Assembly (NCBI RefSeq): GCF_900566055.1
Contig: NZ_UPHQ01000212.1
Coordinates: 1 to 50,899 of the forward strand
From: Mycobacterium innocens
Lineage (GTDB): Bacteria; Actinomycetota; Actinomycetes; Mycobacteriales; Mycobacteriaceae
Reading direction: 5' to 3'
DNA: 50,899 bases
Below are positions 10,487 through 18,551 of the stretch, one piece after another. The notes beneath the pieces are model-generated. The model searched no databases. It had not been told where the DNA came from and saw only the letters and a list, made by a program, of their open reading frames with translations. Positions within the stretch are counted from its first letter, which is position 1; each line of letters begins with the position of its first letter. The position numbers and the translations under genes are program-made.

Positions 10487-12165
10487 TGGCCAGAGATCCG
10501 GCACCCGCCCTGGACCGGCCGTGGCGACGGCCGGGGGCTCTTCGGTACGCACTCAGCCGGATTCGCGGAATCGTCAAACCCCCGGTCACCGTTACCGATC
10601 CCCCGGCCGACGTCCTCGTCGAGCGTGACGTCGACGTCATTACCCGCGACGGGACCGTATTGCGGGTCAACGTTTTCCGGCGATCCGGCGGGGCCGCCCG
10701 ACCGGTCGTCGTCAGCATCCATCCCTACGGCAAGGACGATCTGCCGACCAGGCGGCGCAAGCGCTGGACCGTCCCCCGGCTATACCGGGTGCTGCGCCAA
10801 CCCAAGCCGGTGAAATTCTCCGCCCTGACCGGTTGGGAGGCGCCGGACCCCGTCTGGTGGACCGCACACGGGTTCACCGTGGTCAATGCCGACTCGCGCG
10901 GCTGCGGTCGCTCTAACGGCACGGGGAGGCTGCTCTCCGCCCAGGAAGCAGAAGACACCTACGACCTGGTGCAGTGGGTGGCCGACCAGCCCTGGAGTGA
11001 CGGCCGGGTGGTCATGCTCGGAGTGTCCTACCTGGCCATCAGCCAGTACGCCGTCGCCGCCCTGCAGCCACCGGCACTGCGGGCCATCTGCCCGTGGGAG
11101 GGCTTCACCGATGCCTACCGTGACCTGGCGTTTCCCGGCGGAATTCGCGAGGTCGGCTTCACCCGGTTTTGGTCACGCAACGTGCGTCGTACCCGGCAGG
11201 CCTACGACCTGGAGCAGATGCAGGCCGATCATCCGTTGCGCGACGAGGAATGGCGCGCAATCGTTCCCGATCTATCGGCGATCACGGTGCCGATGTTGGT
11301 CTGCGGCAGCTTCTCCGACAACAACCTGCACAGTCGCGGCTCGATCCGGGCGTTCACCGATGCCGGCTCCCGGCACGCCCGGCTCTATACGCATCGCGGT
11401 GGCAAGTGGGAGACGTTCTACTCCGAGTCCGCGTTGGCCGAGCAGCTCGAGTTCTTCCGCGACGTGCTCGACGGCGCACCCACGTCGCGCAGCGTTCGGC
11501 TCGAGGTTCGCGAAGATCGCGACACCATCGCCGCGGTGCGCGAGGAGGCTGAATGGCCCCTCGCCCGCACCCGTTGGCGGCCAATGTATCTTGCCGACGC
11601 TGGAATGCTGACGGCCGAAAGGCCGCCGAAAGCCGGCAGCGTCACATTCGAAACAAATTCTCGCGCAGCATCTTTCAACTGGACAGTGCCGTCCGACATC
11701 GAACTGACCGGACCTATGGTGGCCCGGCTGTGGGTGCAGCTGGACGGCGGCCAAGACGCGAACCTGTTCGTTGGCGTCGAGAAGTGGCGCGACGGGCGGT
11801 TCGTCGGATTCGAAGGGTCCTACGGCTGGGGCCGCGACCGGGTCACCACCGGCTGGCAGCGGGTCGCGCTGCGCGAGCTAGATCCTGAAGCCTCCCGGCC
11901 CTGGCAGCCGGTCCCGGCGTGCGTCCGGGCGCGGCCGGCTACCCCGGGCGAGGTGGTCGCCGTTGATGTCGCCCTCGGTCCGTCGGCGACGTTGTTTCGC
12001 GCCGGAGAGCAACTGCGCCTGGTGATCGCCGGTCGATGGTTATCCCCGCGCAACCCGCTCACGGGTCAATTCCCGGCCGCCTATCCTGACCCGCCGCGCA
12101 GTCGAATCACGCTGCGCTGGGGCCCCCGCTACGACGCCCACCTGCTGGTCCCAGAAATCCCCTGA
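10486..12165 (+). CDS. CocE/NonD-family alpha/beta hydrolase (Rv1215c type)
   Basis: 559 residues of the X-Pro dipeptidyl-peptidase S15/CocE class. The N-terminal half is an alpha/beta hydrolase with nucleophile Ser about residue 181 in GVSYLA and probable acid and base in CGSFSDNNLHS and LYTHRGGKW. The C-terminal third (from about residue 375) is the jelly-roll domain of this family, ending in GQFPAAYPDPP and LRWGP. Members cleave esters or amide bonds of acyl or peptide substrates; the natural substrate is unknown. GTG 10486 is chosen because of the adjacent -10 element. It ends tail to tail with glgC after a 225-bp gap. Confidence 0.85.
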   Translation: MARDPAPALDRPWRRPGALRYALSRIRGIVKPPVTVTDPPADVLVERDVDVITRDGTVLRVNVFRRSGGAARPVVVSIHPYGKDDLPTRRRKRWTVPRLYRVLRQPKPVKFSALTGWEAPDPVWWTAHGFTVVNADSRGCGRSNGTGRLLSAQEAEDTYDLVQWVADQPWSDGRVVMLGVSYLAISQYAVAALQPPALRAICPWEGFTDAYRDLAFPGGIREVGFTRFWSRNVRRTRQAYDLEQMQADHPLRDEEWRAIVPDLSAITVPMLVCGSFSDNNLHSRGSIRAFTDAGSRHARLYTHRGGKWETFYSESALAEQLEFFRDVLDGAPTSRSVRLEVREDRDTIAAVREEAEWPLARTRWRPMYLADAGMLTAERPPKAGSVTFETNSRAASFNWTVPSDIELTGPMVARLWVQLDGGQDANLFVGVEKWRDGRFVGFEGSYGWGRDRVTTGWQRVALRELDPEASRPWQPVPACVRARPATPGEVVAVDVALGPSATLFRAGEQLRLVIAGRWLSPRNPLTGQFPAAYPDPPRSRITLRWGPRYDAHLLVPEIP

Positions 12166-12183
12166 CCCGGTCACGGCCGGACA

Positions 12184-12220
12184 AGCCTGCACGTCCGGCT
12201 GCAACGCAGGCTGTGCAGGC
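12184..12220. terminator. Possible bidirectional hairpin between convergent genes
   Basis: GCCTGCAC at 12185-12192 pairs with GTGCAGGC at 12213-12220; an alternative inner pairing AGCCTGC (12184-12190) with GCAGGCT (12206-12212) is also possible. It lies just past the hydrolase stop. The rest of the 12166-12390 gap holds nothing I can call; PE14, found here in M. tuberculosis, is absent. Confidence 0.35.
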
Positions 12221-12390
12221 GCGACGATCTGACGCAGTCGCCGGACGGTCCAGACCGCGACACGTTGCTGGCACCGCGCCGCTACCAAACCCGCTGGAAA
12301 CCGTGCCGGGTGCGATGAACGCGGCTACCCAAGCGTGATCGGACACTGATCGGCGGCGTCTGACCACTCACCGGTGTCGTTCTACACGCT

Positions 12391-13605
12391 TCAGATCCAG
12401 ACGCCCTTGCCCACCGCGACCACGCCGCCGGCGCTGACCGCGAACCTATCCCGGTCTCGGTCCAGGTCCACTCCCACCATCTCGCCAGGCCCCACGACGA
12501 CGTTCTTGTCCAGGATCGCGTGGCGTACCACCGCGCCACGGCCGACCCGGGTGCCGGGCATGATCACACTGCCCTCCACGATGGCGCCGTCGTCGACAAC
12601 GACATTGGACGACAACACCGAGTTGCGTACCGAGGCCGCCGAAATGATGCTGCCGGCACCGACCACCGACTCCTGCGCCGAACCTCCATTGACAAATTTC
12701 GCCGGCGCCAGGTTCTCCGACTCACCCCGGATGGGCCAGCGCCGGTTGTACAGGTTGAACACCGGGTGCACCGACACCAGATCCATGTGGGCGTCGTAGA
12801 ACGCATCCAGCGTCCCGACGTCACGCCAGTAAGCTCGGTCGCGGTCGGTGGCACCCGGCACGTCGTTGTCGGAAAAGTCGTATACCGCCGCCATCCCGTC
12901 CTCCACCAGCCGCGGGATGATGTCCCCGCCCATGTCGTGATCCGAGTGATCGTCATCGGCGTCGGCGCGAATTGCGTCGATCAGCACCTTGGTGGTGAAC
13001 ACGTAGTTGCCCATAGAGACGAACGTGCTGGTGGGGTCATCGGGGGTGGCGGGGGGGTCCAGCGGCTTCTCGAGGAAGCTGCGGATGCATCCGGAGTCGT
13101 CGGCGTCAATGCAGCCGAACGCGCTGGCACCGGCACGCGAGACCCGGATGCCGGCCACCGTAGCGCCGGCACCGCTGTCGATGTGGAACCGGACCATCTG
13201 TTCCGGGTCCATCCGGTACACGTGATCGGCCCCGAAAACCACCAGGTAGTCGGGATCTTCGTCGTAGATGAGATTGAGCGACTGGTAGATCGCGTCGGCG
13301 GAGCCGGTGTACCAGCGCGGACCCAGACGCTGCTGCGCCGGCACCGGAGTGATGTACTCACCGGCCAAACCCGACAACCGCCAGTTCTGCGAAATGTGAC
13401 GGTCCAGCGAATGTGACTTGTATTGGGTGAGAACGCAGATCCTGAGGTATCGGGCATTGACGAGATTGGAAAGCACGAAATCGATCAACCGGTAGGCGCC
13501 CCCGAAGGGAACCGCGGGTTTGGCCCGGTCCGCCGTCAACGGGTAAAGCCGCTTGCCCTCACCGCCGGCCAAAACGACGCCCAGCACGTGTGGCGCTTCC
13601 CTCAT
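12391..13605 (-). CDS. glgC: Glucose-1-phosphate adenylyltransferase (ADP-glucose pyrophosphorylase)
   Basis: 404 residues. It converts glucose-1-phosphate and ATP to ADP-glucose, the donor for the divergently encoded GlgM and so for maltose-1-phosphate, glycogen and capsular alpha-glucan. The nucleotidyltransferase signature [20 protein letters not shown] is at residues 13-32, followed by the glucose-binding region (FLEKPLDPP, near 187) and a C-terminal left-handed beta-helix. ATG 13605 is supported by a -10 hexamer TAGGTT (13618-13613) 7 bp upstream and by the usual length; the open frame upstream merely crosses a tandem repeat. It matches Rv1213 end to end. Confidence 0.93.
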   Translation of the reverse strand: MREAPHVLGVVLAGGEGKRLYPLTADRAKPAVPFGGAYRLIDFVLSNLVNARYLRICVLTQYKSHSLDRHISQNWRLSGLAGEYITPVPAQQRLGPRWYTGSADAIYQSLNLIYDEDPDYLVVFGADHVYRMDPEQMVRFHIDSGAGATVAGIRVSRAGASAFGCIDADDSGCIRSFLEKPLDPPATPDDPTSTFVSMGNYVFTTKVLIDAIRADADDDHSDHDMGGDIIPRLVEDGMAAVYDFSDNDVPGATDRDRAYWRDVGTLDAFYDAHMDLVSVHPVFNLYNRRWPIRGESENLAPAKFVNGGSAQESVVGAGSIISAASVRNSVLSSNVVVDDGAIVEGSVIMPGTRVGRGAVVRHAILDKNVVVGPGEMVGVDLDRDRDRFAVSAGGVVAVGKGVWI

Positions 13606-13618
13606 GGCCTCAAACCTA
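13606..13618 (-). promoter_or_regulatory. Candidate leaderless -10 element for glgC
   Basis: On the minus strand TAGGTT (13618-13613) is followed by 7 bp and ATG 13605. No Shine-Dalgarno sequence is present. Confidence 0.4.
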
Positions 13619-13700
13619 TCGGCACCCGCGAACCGTTGCCAGGGGCATCCCTGTCTAACCGCCGTTGTGACGGGCTGCTGGCCAAGGTAATTGGCCGGTC

Positions 13701-13860
13701 CGTCCGGCTCCTCAACTGCCCGCAATGCGGGCCGCCTCGTCGCCGACACCACCCACCCGTCCGGCTCCTCAACTGCCCGCAATGCGGGCCGCCTCGTCGC
13801 CGACACCACCCACCCGTCCGGCTCCTCAACTGCCCGCAATGCGGGCCGCCTCGTCGCCGA
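13701..13860. repeat. 57-bp tandem repeat (VNTR-like), 2.8 copies, between glgC and glgM
   Basis: Units start at 13701, 13758 and 13815 with a period of exactly 57 bp. The first two copies are complete and the third runs about 46 bp, to 13860, before diverging into the glgM promoter. I see no mismatch between copies. Each unit contains the hairpin GCCCGCAATGCGGGC (6-bp stem, 3-base loop). The array fills most of the 270-bp divergent promoter region. Because 57 is a multiple of 3 the array is open in several frames, which creates false N-terminal extensions of both flanking genes. Confidence 0.9.
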
Positions 13861-13862
13861 AC

Positions 13863-13878
13863 TACGGTGCTGCGTATG
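13863..13878 (+). promoter_or_regulatory. Candidate leaderless -10 element for glgM
   Basis: TACGGT at 13863-13868, then 7 bp to ATG 13876, with no Shine-Dalgarno sequence. It directly abuts the last repeat copy, so copy number would change only what lies upstream of the -10 region. Confidence 0.4.
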
Positions 13879-15039
13879 CGGGTAGCGATGATGACTCGGG
13901 AATACCCACCGGAGGTCTACGGCGGCGCCGGGGTACATGTCACCGAACTGGTATCCCAACTGCGGCGTTTATGCGCAGTCGACGTGCACTGCATGGGCGC
14001 GCCTCGTCCGGGAGCCATCACACATCAGCCCGACCCGCGGCTGCGCAACGCCAACACCGCACTGTCGACCCTGTCCGCGGACCTGGTGATGGCCAACGCC
14101 GCGAGTGCGGCCACGGTCGTGCATTCACACACCTGGTACACCGGTCTGGCGGGCCATTTGGCCGCGCTGCTTTACGACATCCCGCATGTGTTGACCGCGC
14201 ACTCGCTCGAGCCGATGCGGCCGTGGAAAGCCGAGCAGCTAGGCGGCGGCTACCAGGTCTCGTCCTGGGTGGAGAACACCGCGGTGCTCGCCGCAGACGC
14301 CGTCATCGCCGTCAGCGCCGGTATGCGCGACGACCTGCTGCGCATCTATCCGACGCTGGACCCGGATGTGGTGCATGTGATCCGCAACGGGATCGACACC
14401 GACGTGTGGTATCCGGCCGGACCGGTGCGCACCGGGTCGGTACTGGCCGAACTCGGAGTCGACCCGAACCGGCCGATAGTGGCGTTCGTCGGCCGGATCA
14501 CCCGGCAAAAAGGCGTTCCACATTTGCTGGCAGCGGCCCACCAGTTCAGCCCGGATATTCAGGTGGTGCTGTGCGCAGGGGCTCCCGACACCCCCGGGAT
14601 CGCCGATGAGGTGCGGTCCGCAGTGGCCCAGCTGGCCCGCACCCGCACCGGCGTTTTCTGGGTGCGCGACATCCTCCCGATCGGGAAACTACGCGAACTA
14701 CTCTCTGCTGCAATGGTTTTCGTATGCGCTTCGGTGTACGAGCCGTTGGGCATCGTCAACCTGGAGGCAATGGCCTGCGCAACCGCGGTAGTGGCCTCCG
14801 ACGTTGGGGGGGTACCTGAGGTGGTCGCCGACGGGGTCACCGGGTCCCTGGTGCATTACGACCCTGATGACCCGAGCGGTTACGAGGCAAGGTTGGCCGA
14901 AGCGGTCAATGCGCTCGTCGCCGACCCTGCCACAGCGAAGCGTTACGGCCAGGCCGGACGTCAGCGTTGCATCGAGGAGTTCTCCTGGGCGCACATCGCC
15001 GGGCAGACGCTGGACATCTACCGGAAGGTCTGCCAGTGA
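13876..15039 (+). CDS. glgM: GT4 glycosyltransferase, alpha-maltose-1-phosphate synthase (GlgM, formerly GlgA)
   Basis: 387 residues, the same length as I recall for Rv1212c. It transfers glucose from ADP-glucose to glucose-1-phosphate, giving maltose-1-phosphate for GlgE-dependent alpha-glucan synthesis. The fold is GT-B: N-terminal domain with [14 protein letters not shown] (residues 9-22) and [12 protein letters not shown]-terminal donor domain with [14 protein letters not shown] (near 207) and the E-x7-E motif around [13 protein letters not shown] (near 291). ATG 13876 ([12 protein letters not shown]) is the conserved start; upstream codons belong to the tandem repeat. It diverges from glgC, the preceding step. 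Confidence 0.92.
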   Translation: MRVAMMTREYPPEVYGGAGVHVTELVSQLRRLCAVDVHCMGAPRPGAITHQPDPRLRNANTALSTLSADLVMANAASAATVVHSHTWYTGLAGHLAALLYDIPHVLTAHSLEPMRPWKAEQLGGGYQVSSWVENTAVLAADAVIAVSAGMRDDLLRIYPTLDPDVVHVIRNGIDTDVWYPAGPVRTGSVLAELGVDPNRPIVAFVGRITRQKGVPHLLAAAHQFSPDIQVVLCAGAPDTPGIADEVRSAVAQLARTRTGVFWVRDILPIGKLRELLSAAMVFVCASVYEPLGIVNLEAMACATAVVASDVGGVPEVVADGVTGSLVHYDPDDPSGYEARLAEAVNALVADPATAKRYGQAGRQRCIEEFSWAHIAGQTLDIYRKVCQ

Positions 15040-15062
15040 CGCACCACCCGCCCGGAGCTGAT

Positions 15063-15230
15063 TCAGCTGGTAACGCTCTTCAGTTCGTCACCGAGGGCCG
15101 CGGCCTCGTCGGGCGTCAGCTCCACGACGAGACGGCCGCCACCCTCGAGTGGTACCCGCATCACGATGCCGCGCCCCTCTTTGGTTGCTTCCAGAGGACC
15201 GTCGCCGGTCCGGGGCTTCATCGCCGCCAT
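15063..15230 (-). CDS. DUF3117 small protein (Rv1211 type)
   Basis: 55 residues, highly conserved in Actinobacteria: it begins MAAMKPRTGDGPLEATKEGR and ends GDELKSVTS. The fold is predicted to be a small beta-rich unit with an acidic C-terminal helix; the function is unknown. The start at 15230 is fixed by GGAGGGAG about 7 bp upstream and by the conserved length. An in-frame ATG at 15377 would add 49 unconserved residues and is rejected. It converges on glgM with a 23-bp gap. Confidence 0.88.
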   Translation of the reverse strand: MAAMKPRTGDGPLEATKEGRGIVMRVPLEGGGRLVVELTPDEAAALGDELKSVTS

Positions 15231-15544
15231 CGAGTGCTCCCTCCAGATTCGAGCTGGCCCGCCCTCGCGGACCTGGTCGGCGCCGAGCATGCCCCGTAAG
15301 TGGATTCCCAGCCGTACCCGACATTGAACTGCCAAATCACCCCTCCATTGTTCCCTATTCCGGTTCACCAGGTGCACAAGACCCGGTTCTGTGGCCGTGC
15401 AGGGCTGTCAAACCCGCTTGCCGGTCCCCCTGCAGGATTTTCGGCGCCCGGCGTCAAGAGATGCCTGCAACACCTCTGCACGGGGACTTATGAGGATTCC
15501 CGCCGTCCTCGACCGCCCGGCACCGGGCCGTCGACGGCGCATAC
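15231..15544. other. Intergenic region between tagA and the DUF3117 gene
   Basis: 314 bp with no supported gene. Apart from the ribosome site of the DUF3117 gene at its left end I see no strong palindrome or known motif. It must carry the promoter of the DUF3117 gene on the minus strand, but no single -10 element stands out. Confidence 0.4.
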
Positions 15545-16120
15545 TCACCGGGGAGGTACCCAGCACGTGCGGACGTGGTCGTCCACCATTCCGGTGGCCT
15601 GCATCAGCGCGTAGCCGGTGGTGGGCCCGACGAAGCGAAACCCACGCCGTTTCAATTCGCGCGCCATCGCCGCGGATTCCGCAGTGGCTGAAGGGATTTC
15701 GGATAGGGTTGCCGGCCGCCGCCGGGGCGGCGGCGCGAACGACCACAGCAGGTCCGACAAGTCCTGCGCTGACCCGAGCTCGGCAGCAGCCCGCGCGTTG
15801 GCAATCGTGGCCACGATCTTGGCCCGGTTGCGCACAATGCCCGCGTCTGCCAGCAATCGCTGCACATCGGTGTCGGTGTAGTCGGCGACCGCCTCGATGT
15901 CGAACCCGGAAAACGCGCGCCGAAAGTTCTCCCGTTTACGCAAGATGGTCAACCACGACAGGCCGCTCTGGAAGGCCTCCAAGCTCATCCGCTCGAACAA
16001 TGCCACCCCGCCGTACAGCGGGCGACCCCACTCCTGGTCGTGGTAGTTGCGGTAAAGCTCGGCGTCAGGCCCGGCGCGAACCACCGCCCAGCCGCAGCGC
16101 ACCAAGCCGTCGTCGTTCAC
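15545..16120 (-). CDS. tagA: DNA-3-methyladenine glycosylase I
   Basis: 191 residues. It removes 3-methyladenine from alkylated DNA as the first step of base-excision repair. The TAG family pattern is clear: CGWA near the N terminus, then YHDQEWGRPLYGGVALFERM (near residue 25), ESQ-like LEAFQSGLSWLTIL (near 47) with the helix that holds the base, and late RGFRFVGPTTGYALMQATGM (near 160). His and Cys residues that bind the structural zinc in E. coli Tag appear as the N-terminal Cys, YHDQEW His and late DDHVRTC. It overlaps the upstream DivIVA-like gene by 4 bp (ATGA). Counterpart Rv1210. Confidence 0.9.
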   Translation of the reverse strand: MNDDGLVRCGWAVVRAGPDAELYRNYHDQEWGRPLYGGVALFERMSLEAFQSGLSWLTILRKRENFRRAFSGFDIEAVADYTDTDVQRLLADAGIVRNRAKIVATIANARAAAELGSAQDLSDLLWSFAPPPRRRPATLSEIPSATAESAAMARELKRRGFRFVGPTTGYALMQATGMVDDHVRTCWVPPR

Positions 16121-16488
16121 GTCGGGTTGGGACGGTCGTAAGCGACAGCGTCCACGTCAGCTGCCTCGGCGCCCTGCAGCCGGGCCTCGGCTTCACCGGC
16201 GGGCGATCCGTGGACGGCAGCCAGCTGGCCGCGCAGCGCATCCAACTCGCGGCCGAGCCGGTCCAGCACCCAGTCGACCTCGCTGGTCTTGTAGCCGCGC
16301 AGCACCTGCGTGAACTTGACCGCCTCGACGTCGGCCGCGGTGATGCCGGACGCGGGCAGCACCGTCGCCGTCGTCGCCCGCGGCAGCGGCGGCAACTGCT
16401 CGCCGCGCCCGAACAGCAGGCTCGCCGCACCGAACAACACGATCGCCACCAGGACCAGCACCACCAGGTACAGCAATACCAACGCCAC
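16117..16488 (-). CDS. Membrane protein with DivIVA-like domain (Rv1209 type)
   Basis: 123 residues starting at GTG 16488. Residues 2-25 are a single strongly hydrophobic helix (LVLLYLVVLVLVAIVLFGAA), followed by a Pro-rich linker and the DivIVA-domain core (ITAADVEAVKFTQVLRGYKT, then EVDWVLDRLGRELDALR, about residues 48-90), which forms coiled coils. The protein is probably an inner-membrane tether. Role unknown; its constant place between gpgS and tagA in mycobacteria suggests a cell-envelope or growth function. It overlaps tagA by 4 bp. Confidence 0.82.
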   Translation of the reverse strand: MALVLLYLVVLVLVAIVLFGAASLLFGRGEQLPPLPRATTATVLPASGITAADVEAVKFTQVLRGYKTSEVDWVLDRLGRELDALRGQLAAVHGSPAGEAEARLQGAEAADVDAVAYDRPNPT

Positions 16489-16527
16489 GTCGTCGATCTT
16501 GCCCTAAGCGGCCGACAATCGGCGTGG

Positions 16528-17517
16528 TCAGCGGGGTCTCAGCACTTTCATCGGCGGCCGGTCGGCCAGCGAGACCGGCCAGGTGTGCTCGGTGTAGCCG
16601 TCACCGACGGCGAAGAACTGGGTCAACCCGACCCCGGAATCGGGGATTCCGCACCGGGACAGCAAGGTAGCCATGACCTGGCGGCTCATCGCGCCCAGCT
16701 CTGCCAGTGGCCGGTTGCGGTGGGCCCGCACGCCAAGGTTGACCTGCGCGATCGCGTCCAGGCCCAGCCGGTCGAAAGTGTCGACCAACAGACCGATCTC
16801 CACGCCGTAGCCGGGGGCGAACGGTAGGGACGTCAACAGCTCCCGGCTGGCCGCATACTCACCGCCCAGCGGCTGCAGCACGCCGCCCAGCTCGGGCCGC
16901 AGCGCCGCCAACAACGGTCGCGCCACCAGCTCGGTGACCCGGCCCCCACCGGTGGCCCCCGCACCGCCGCCGGCATCGCTGACGGTGAGCGGACGCCGGT
17001 AAAAGCTTTTGACCAGGTGAATACCGTCGCGGGTGAGCAGTGGGCCGACCAGCCACGGAACGAACATCGGGTGCGGGTTGACCAGGTCGGAGTCGACGAA
17101 CACCACGATGTCGCCACTGGTGGCGGCCAGCGAGCGCCACAGCGCCTCACCCTTGCCCGGACGCGTCGGAACCTCGGGCAGCGCCTGTTCGCGGCTGACG
17201 ACGCGGGCGCCGGCGGCGATGGCACGGATCTCGGTGTCGTCGGTGGAGCCGGAATCCAGGACGATCAGCTCATCGACCAGGCCGCCGGAGTCCCGGACCA
17301 ACGGCGAGATGCTGTCGATCACCGATTCGATGGTTTCTTCCTCGTTGAGGGCCGGCAGCACCACCGAGATCGTCCGCCCCGCCTTGGCCGCCACCAGTTC
17401 GCCGATCGTCCAGCGGGGACGGTTCCAGCTGCGGTCCGACAACCAGGTGTCGCCGGGTTTGGCCGCCAGGATCGCGTCATGGGTGAGGTCGCCTGCGACC
17501 AACTCCGATGCCGTCAT
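16528..17517 (-). CDS. gpgS: Glucosyl-3-phosphoglycerate synthase
   Basis: 329 residues. It transfers glucose from UDP-glucose to D-3-phosphoglycerate, the first step of methylglucose lipopolysaccharide synthesis. The GT-A fold shows VVLPALNEEETIESVIDSI (near residue 50), the metal-binding DSD in IVVFVDSDLVNPHP (near 134), GKGEALWRS, and the acceptor loop KSFYRRPLTV with GGRVTELVARPLL. Start ATG 17517 overlaps the folP2 stop codon (ATGA), so the two are translationally coupled. It matches Rv1208, of 324 residues as I recall. Upstream in-frame codons lie inside folP2. Confidence 0.92.
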   Translation of the reverse strand: MTASELVAGDLTHDAILAAKPGDTWLSDRSWNRPRWTIGELVAAKAGRTISVVLPALNEEETIESVIDSISPLVRDSGGLVDELIVLDSGSTDDTEIRAIAAGARVVSREQALPEVPTRPGKGEALWRSLAATSGDIVVFVDSDLVNPHPMFVPWLVGPLLTRDGIHLVKSFYRRPLTVSDAGGGAGATGGGRVTELVARPLLAALRPELGGVLQPLGGEYAASRELLTSLPFAPGYGVEIGLLVDTFDRLGLDAIAQVNLGVRAHRNRPLAELGAMSRQVMATLLSRCGIPDSGVGLTQFFAVGDGYTEHTWPVSLADRPPMKVLRPR

Positions 17518-18410
17518 GCGAGTCCCCTCACCGTGCGCATCGGAGGTCGCGTGCCCTGGATGGAGGCCACCATCTCCAGCACTCGTCTGGTGGCCGCGAC
17601 CTGGTGCACCCGAAACATGCGTGTTCCGGCAGCCGCTGCCAGCGCGGTGGCTGCCAGCGTTCCCTCCAGGCGTTGGGTCAGGTCCACCCCCAGAGTCTCC
17701 CCGATAAAGTCCTTGTTGCTCAAAGCCATGAGCACCGGCCACCCGGTCTTAACAAGATCGTCCACGTGGCGCAACAGCATCAGCCCGTGGAAAGTGTTCT
17801 TCCCGAAGTCGTGAGCCGGGTCGATCAGCACCCGATCGCGGGCTACTCCCGCTGCGACTGCTCGCTCGGCCGCGGCGGTGACCTCCCGAATGACGTCGTC
17901 CACGACACCGCGGGCGCTCGTACCGTAACTCACCCGGAACGGACGGGTGCGCGGCAGCGCTCCCCCGGTGTGGGCACACACCAGGCCCGCGCCGAACTCG
18001 GCCGCCACATCCGGTAACGCGAGGTCTACACCACCCCAGGTGTCGTTGATCAGATCGGCGCCGGCCGCGCAGGCCAGCCGGGCCACCTCCGAGCGCCAGG
18101 TGTCGACACTGATCAGCTGGTTGGGGTAGGCATCGCGCAGCCACTCGACGAACGGCAGCAGCCGGGCGATCTCGGTGCCGGCGTCGACGTCCTGCCCGGG
18201 GCCGGCTTTGACGCCACCGACATCGATGACGTCGGCCCCCTCATCGATGGCCCGGTGGGCGGCTTCTCTGGCGGCTCCGTCGCTGAAGGTCGCACCCTTG
18301 TCGTAGAACGAATCCGGGGTGCGGTTGACGATCGCCATGATCAGCGGACGATCCGCGGCGACTGGGCGGCCGCACAGCGTTGACTGCACGTCTACATAGT
18401 GCCCGACCAT
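17514..18410 (-). CDS. folP2: Dihydropteroate-synthase-like protein FolP2
   Basis: 298 residues of TIM-barrel fold. It shares the pterin-binding signatures of DHPS: MAIVNRTPDSFYDKG (residues 25-39), DVGGVKAGPG (near 63), SVDTWRSEVA and LIDPAHDFGKN. In M. tuberculosis and M. leprae FolP2 has been reported to lack dihydropteroate synthase activity, FolP1 being the true enzyme, so the function of this paralogue is open. Here the usual SxRPG motif region of DHPS appears altered to GVKAGPGQD. Its stop overlaps the gpgS start, a linkage kept in mycobacteria (Rv1207-Rv1208). About 20 residues shorter at the N terminus than I recall for Rv1207. Confidence 0.85.
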   Translation of the reverse strand: MVGHYVDVQSTLCGRPVAADRPLIMAIVNRTPDSFYDKGATFSDGAAREAAHRAIDEGADVIDVGGVKAGPGQDVDAGTEIARLLPFVEWLRDAYPNQLISVDTWRSEVARLACAAGADLINDTWGGVDLALPDVAAEFGAGLVCAHTGGALPRTRPFRVSYGTSARGVVDDVIREVTAAAERAVAAGVARDRVLIDPAHDFGKNTFHGLMLLRHVDDLVKTGWPVLMALSNKDFIGETLGVDLTQRLEGTLAATALAAAAGTRMFRVHQVAATRRVLEMVASIQGTRPPMRTVRGLA

Positions 18411-18551
18411 CGGGCCTGCGCTCAGCGCTACTCGACGGTGGGGTGAGCGCGCTGTGGGCGCAGTTTCGACGCCTTCAACGCAGGCTCGACGACCACGCTT
18501 GGCCCCAGCGCGCCAAGCGGCTCGATTAACGGGTGCGCTACCGCGGCGCCG

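Noticed and set aside
13701..13860. CRISPR-like array
   Set aside because: The 57-bp units are directly adjacent with no unique spacers, only three copies exist, and no cas genes are nearby. It is a tandem repeat.
13423..13875. N-terminal extension of glgM (and the mirror extension of glgC to 13959)
   Set aside because: Both extensions read through the 57-bp repeats and the opposite promoter. The conserved starts at 13876 and 13605 have -10 elements and family-standard lengths.
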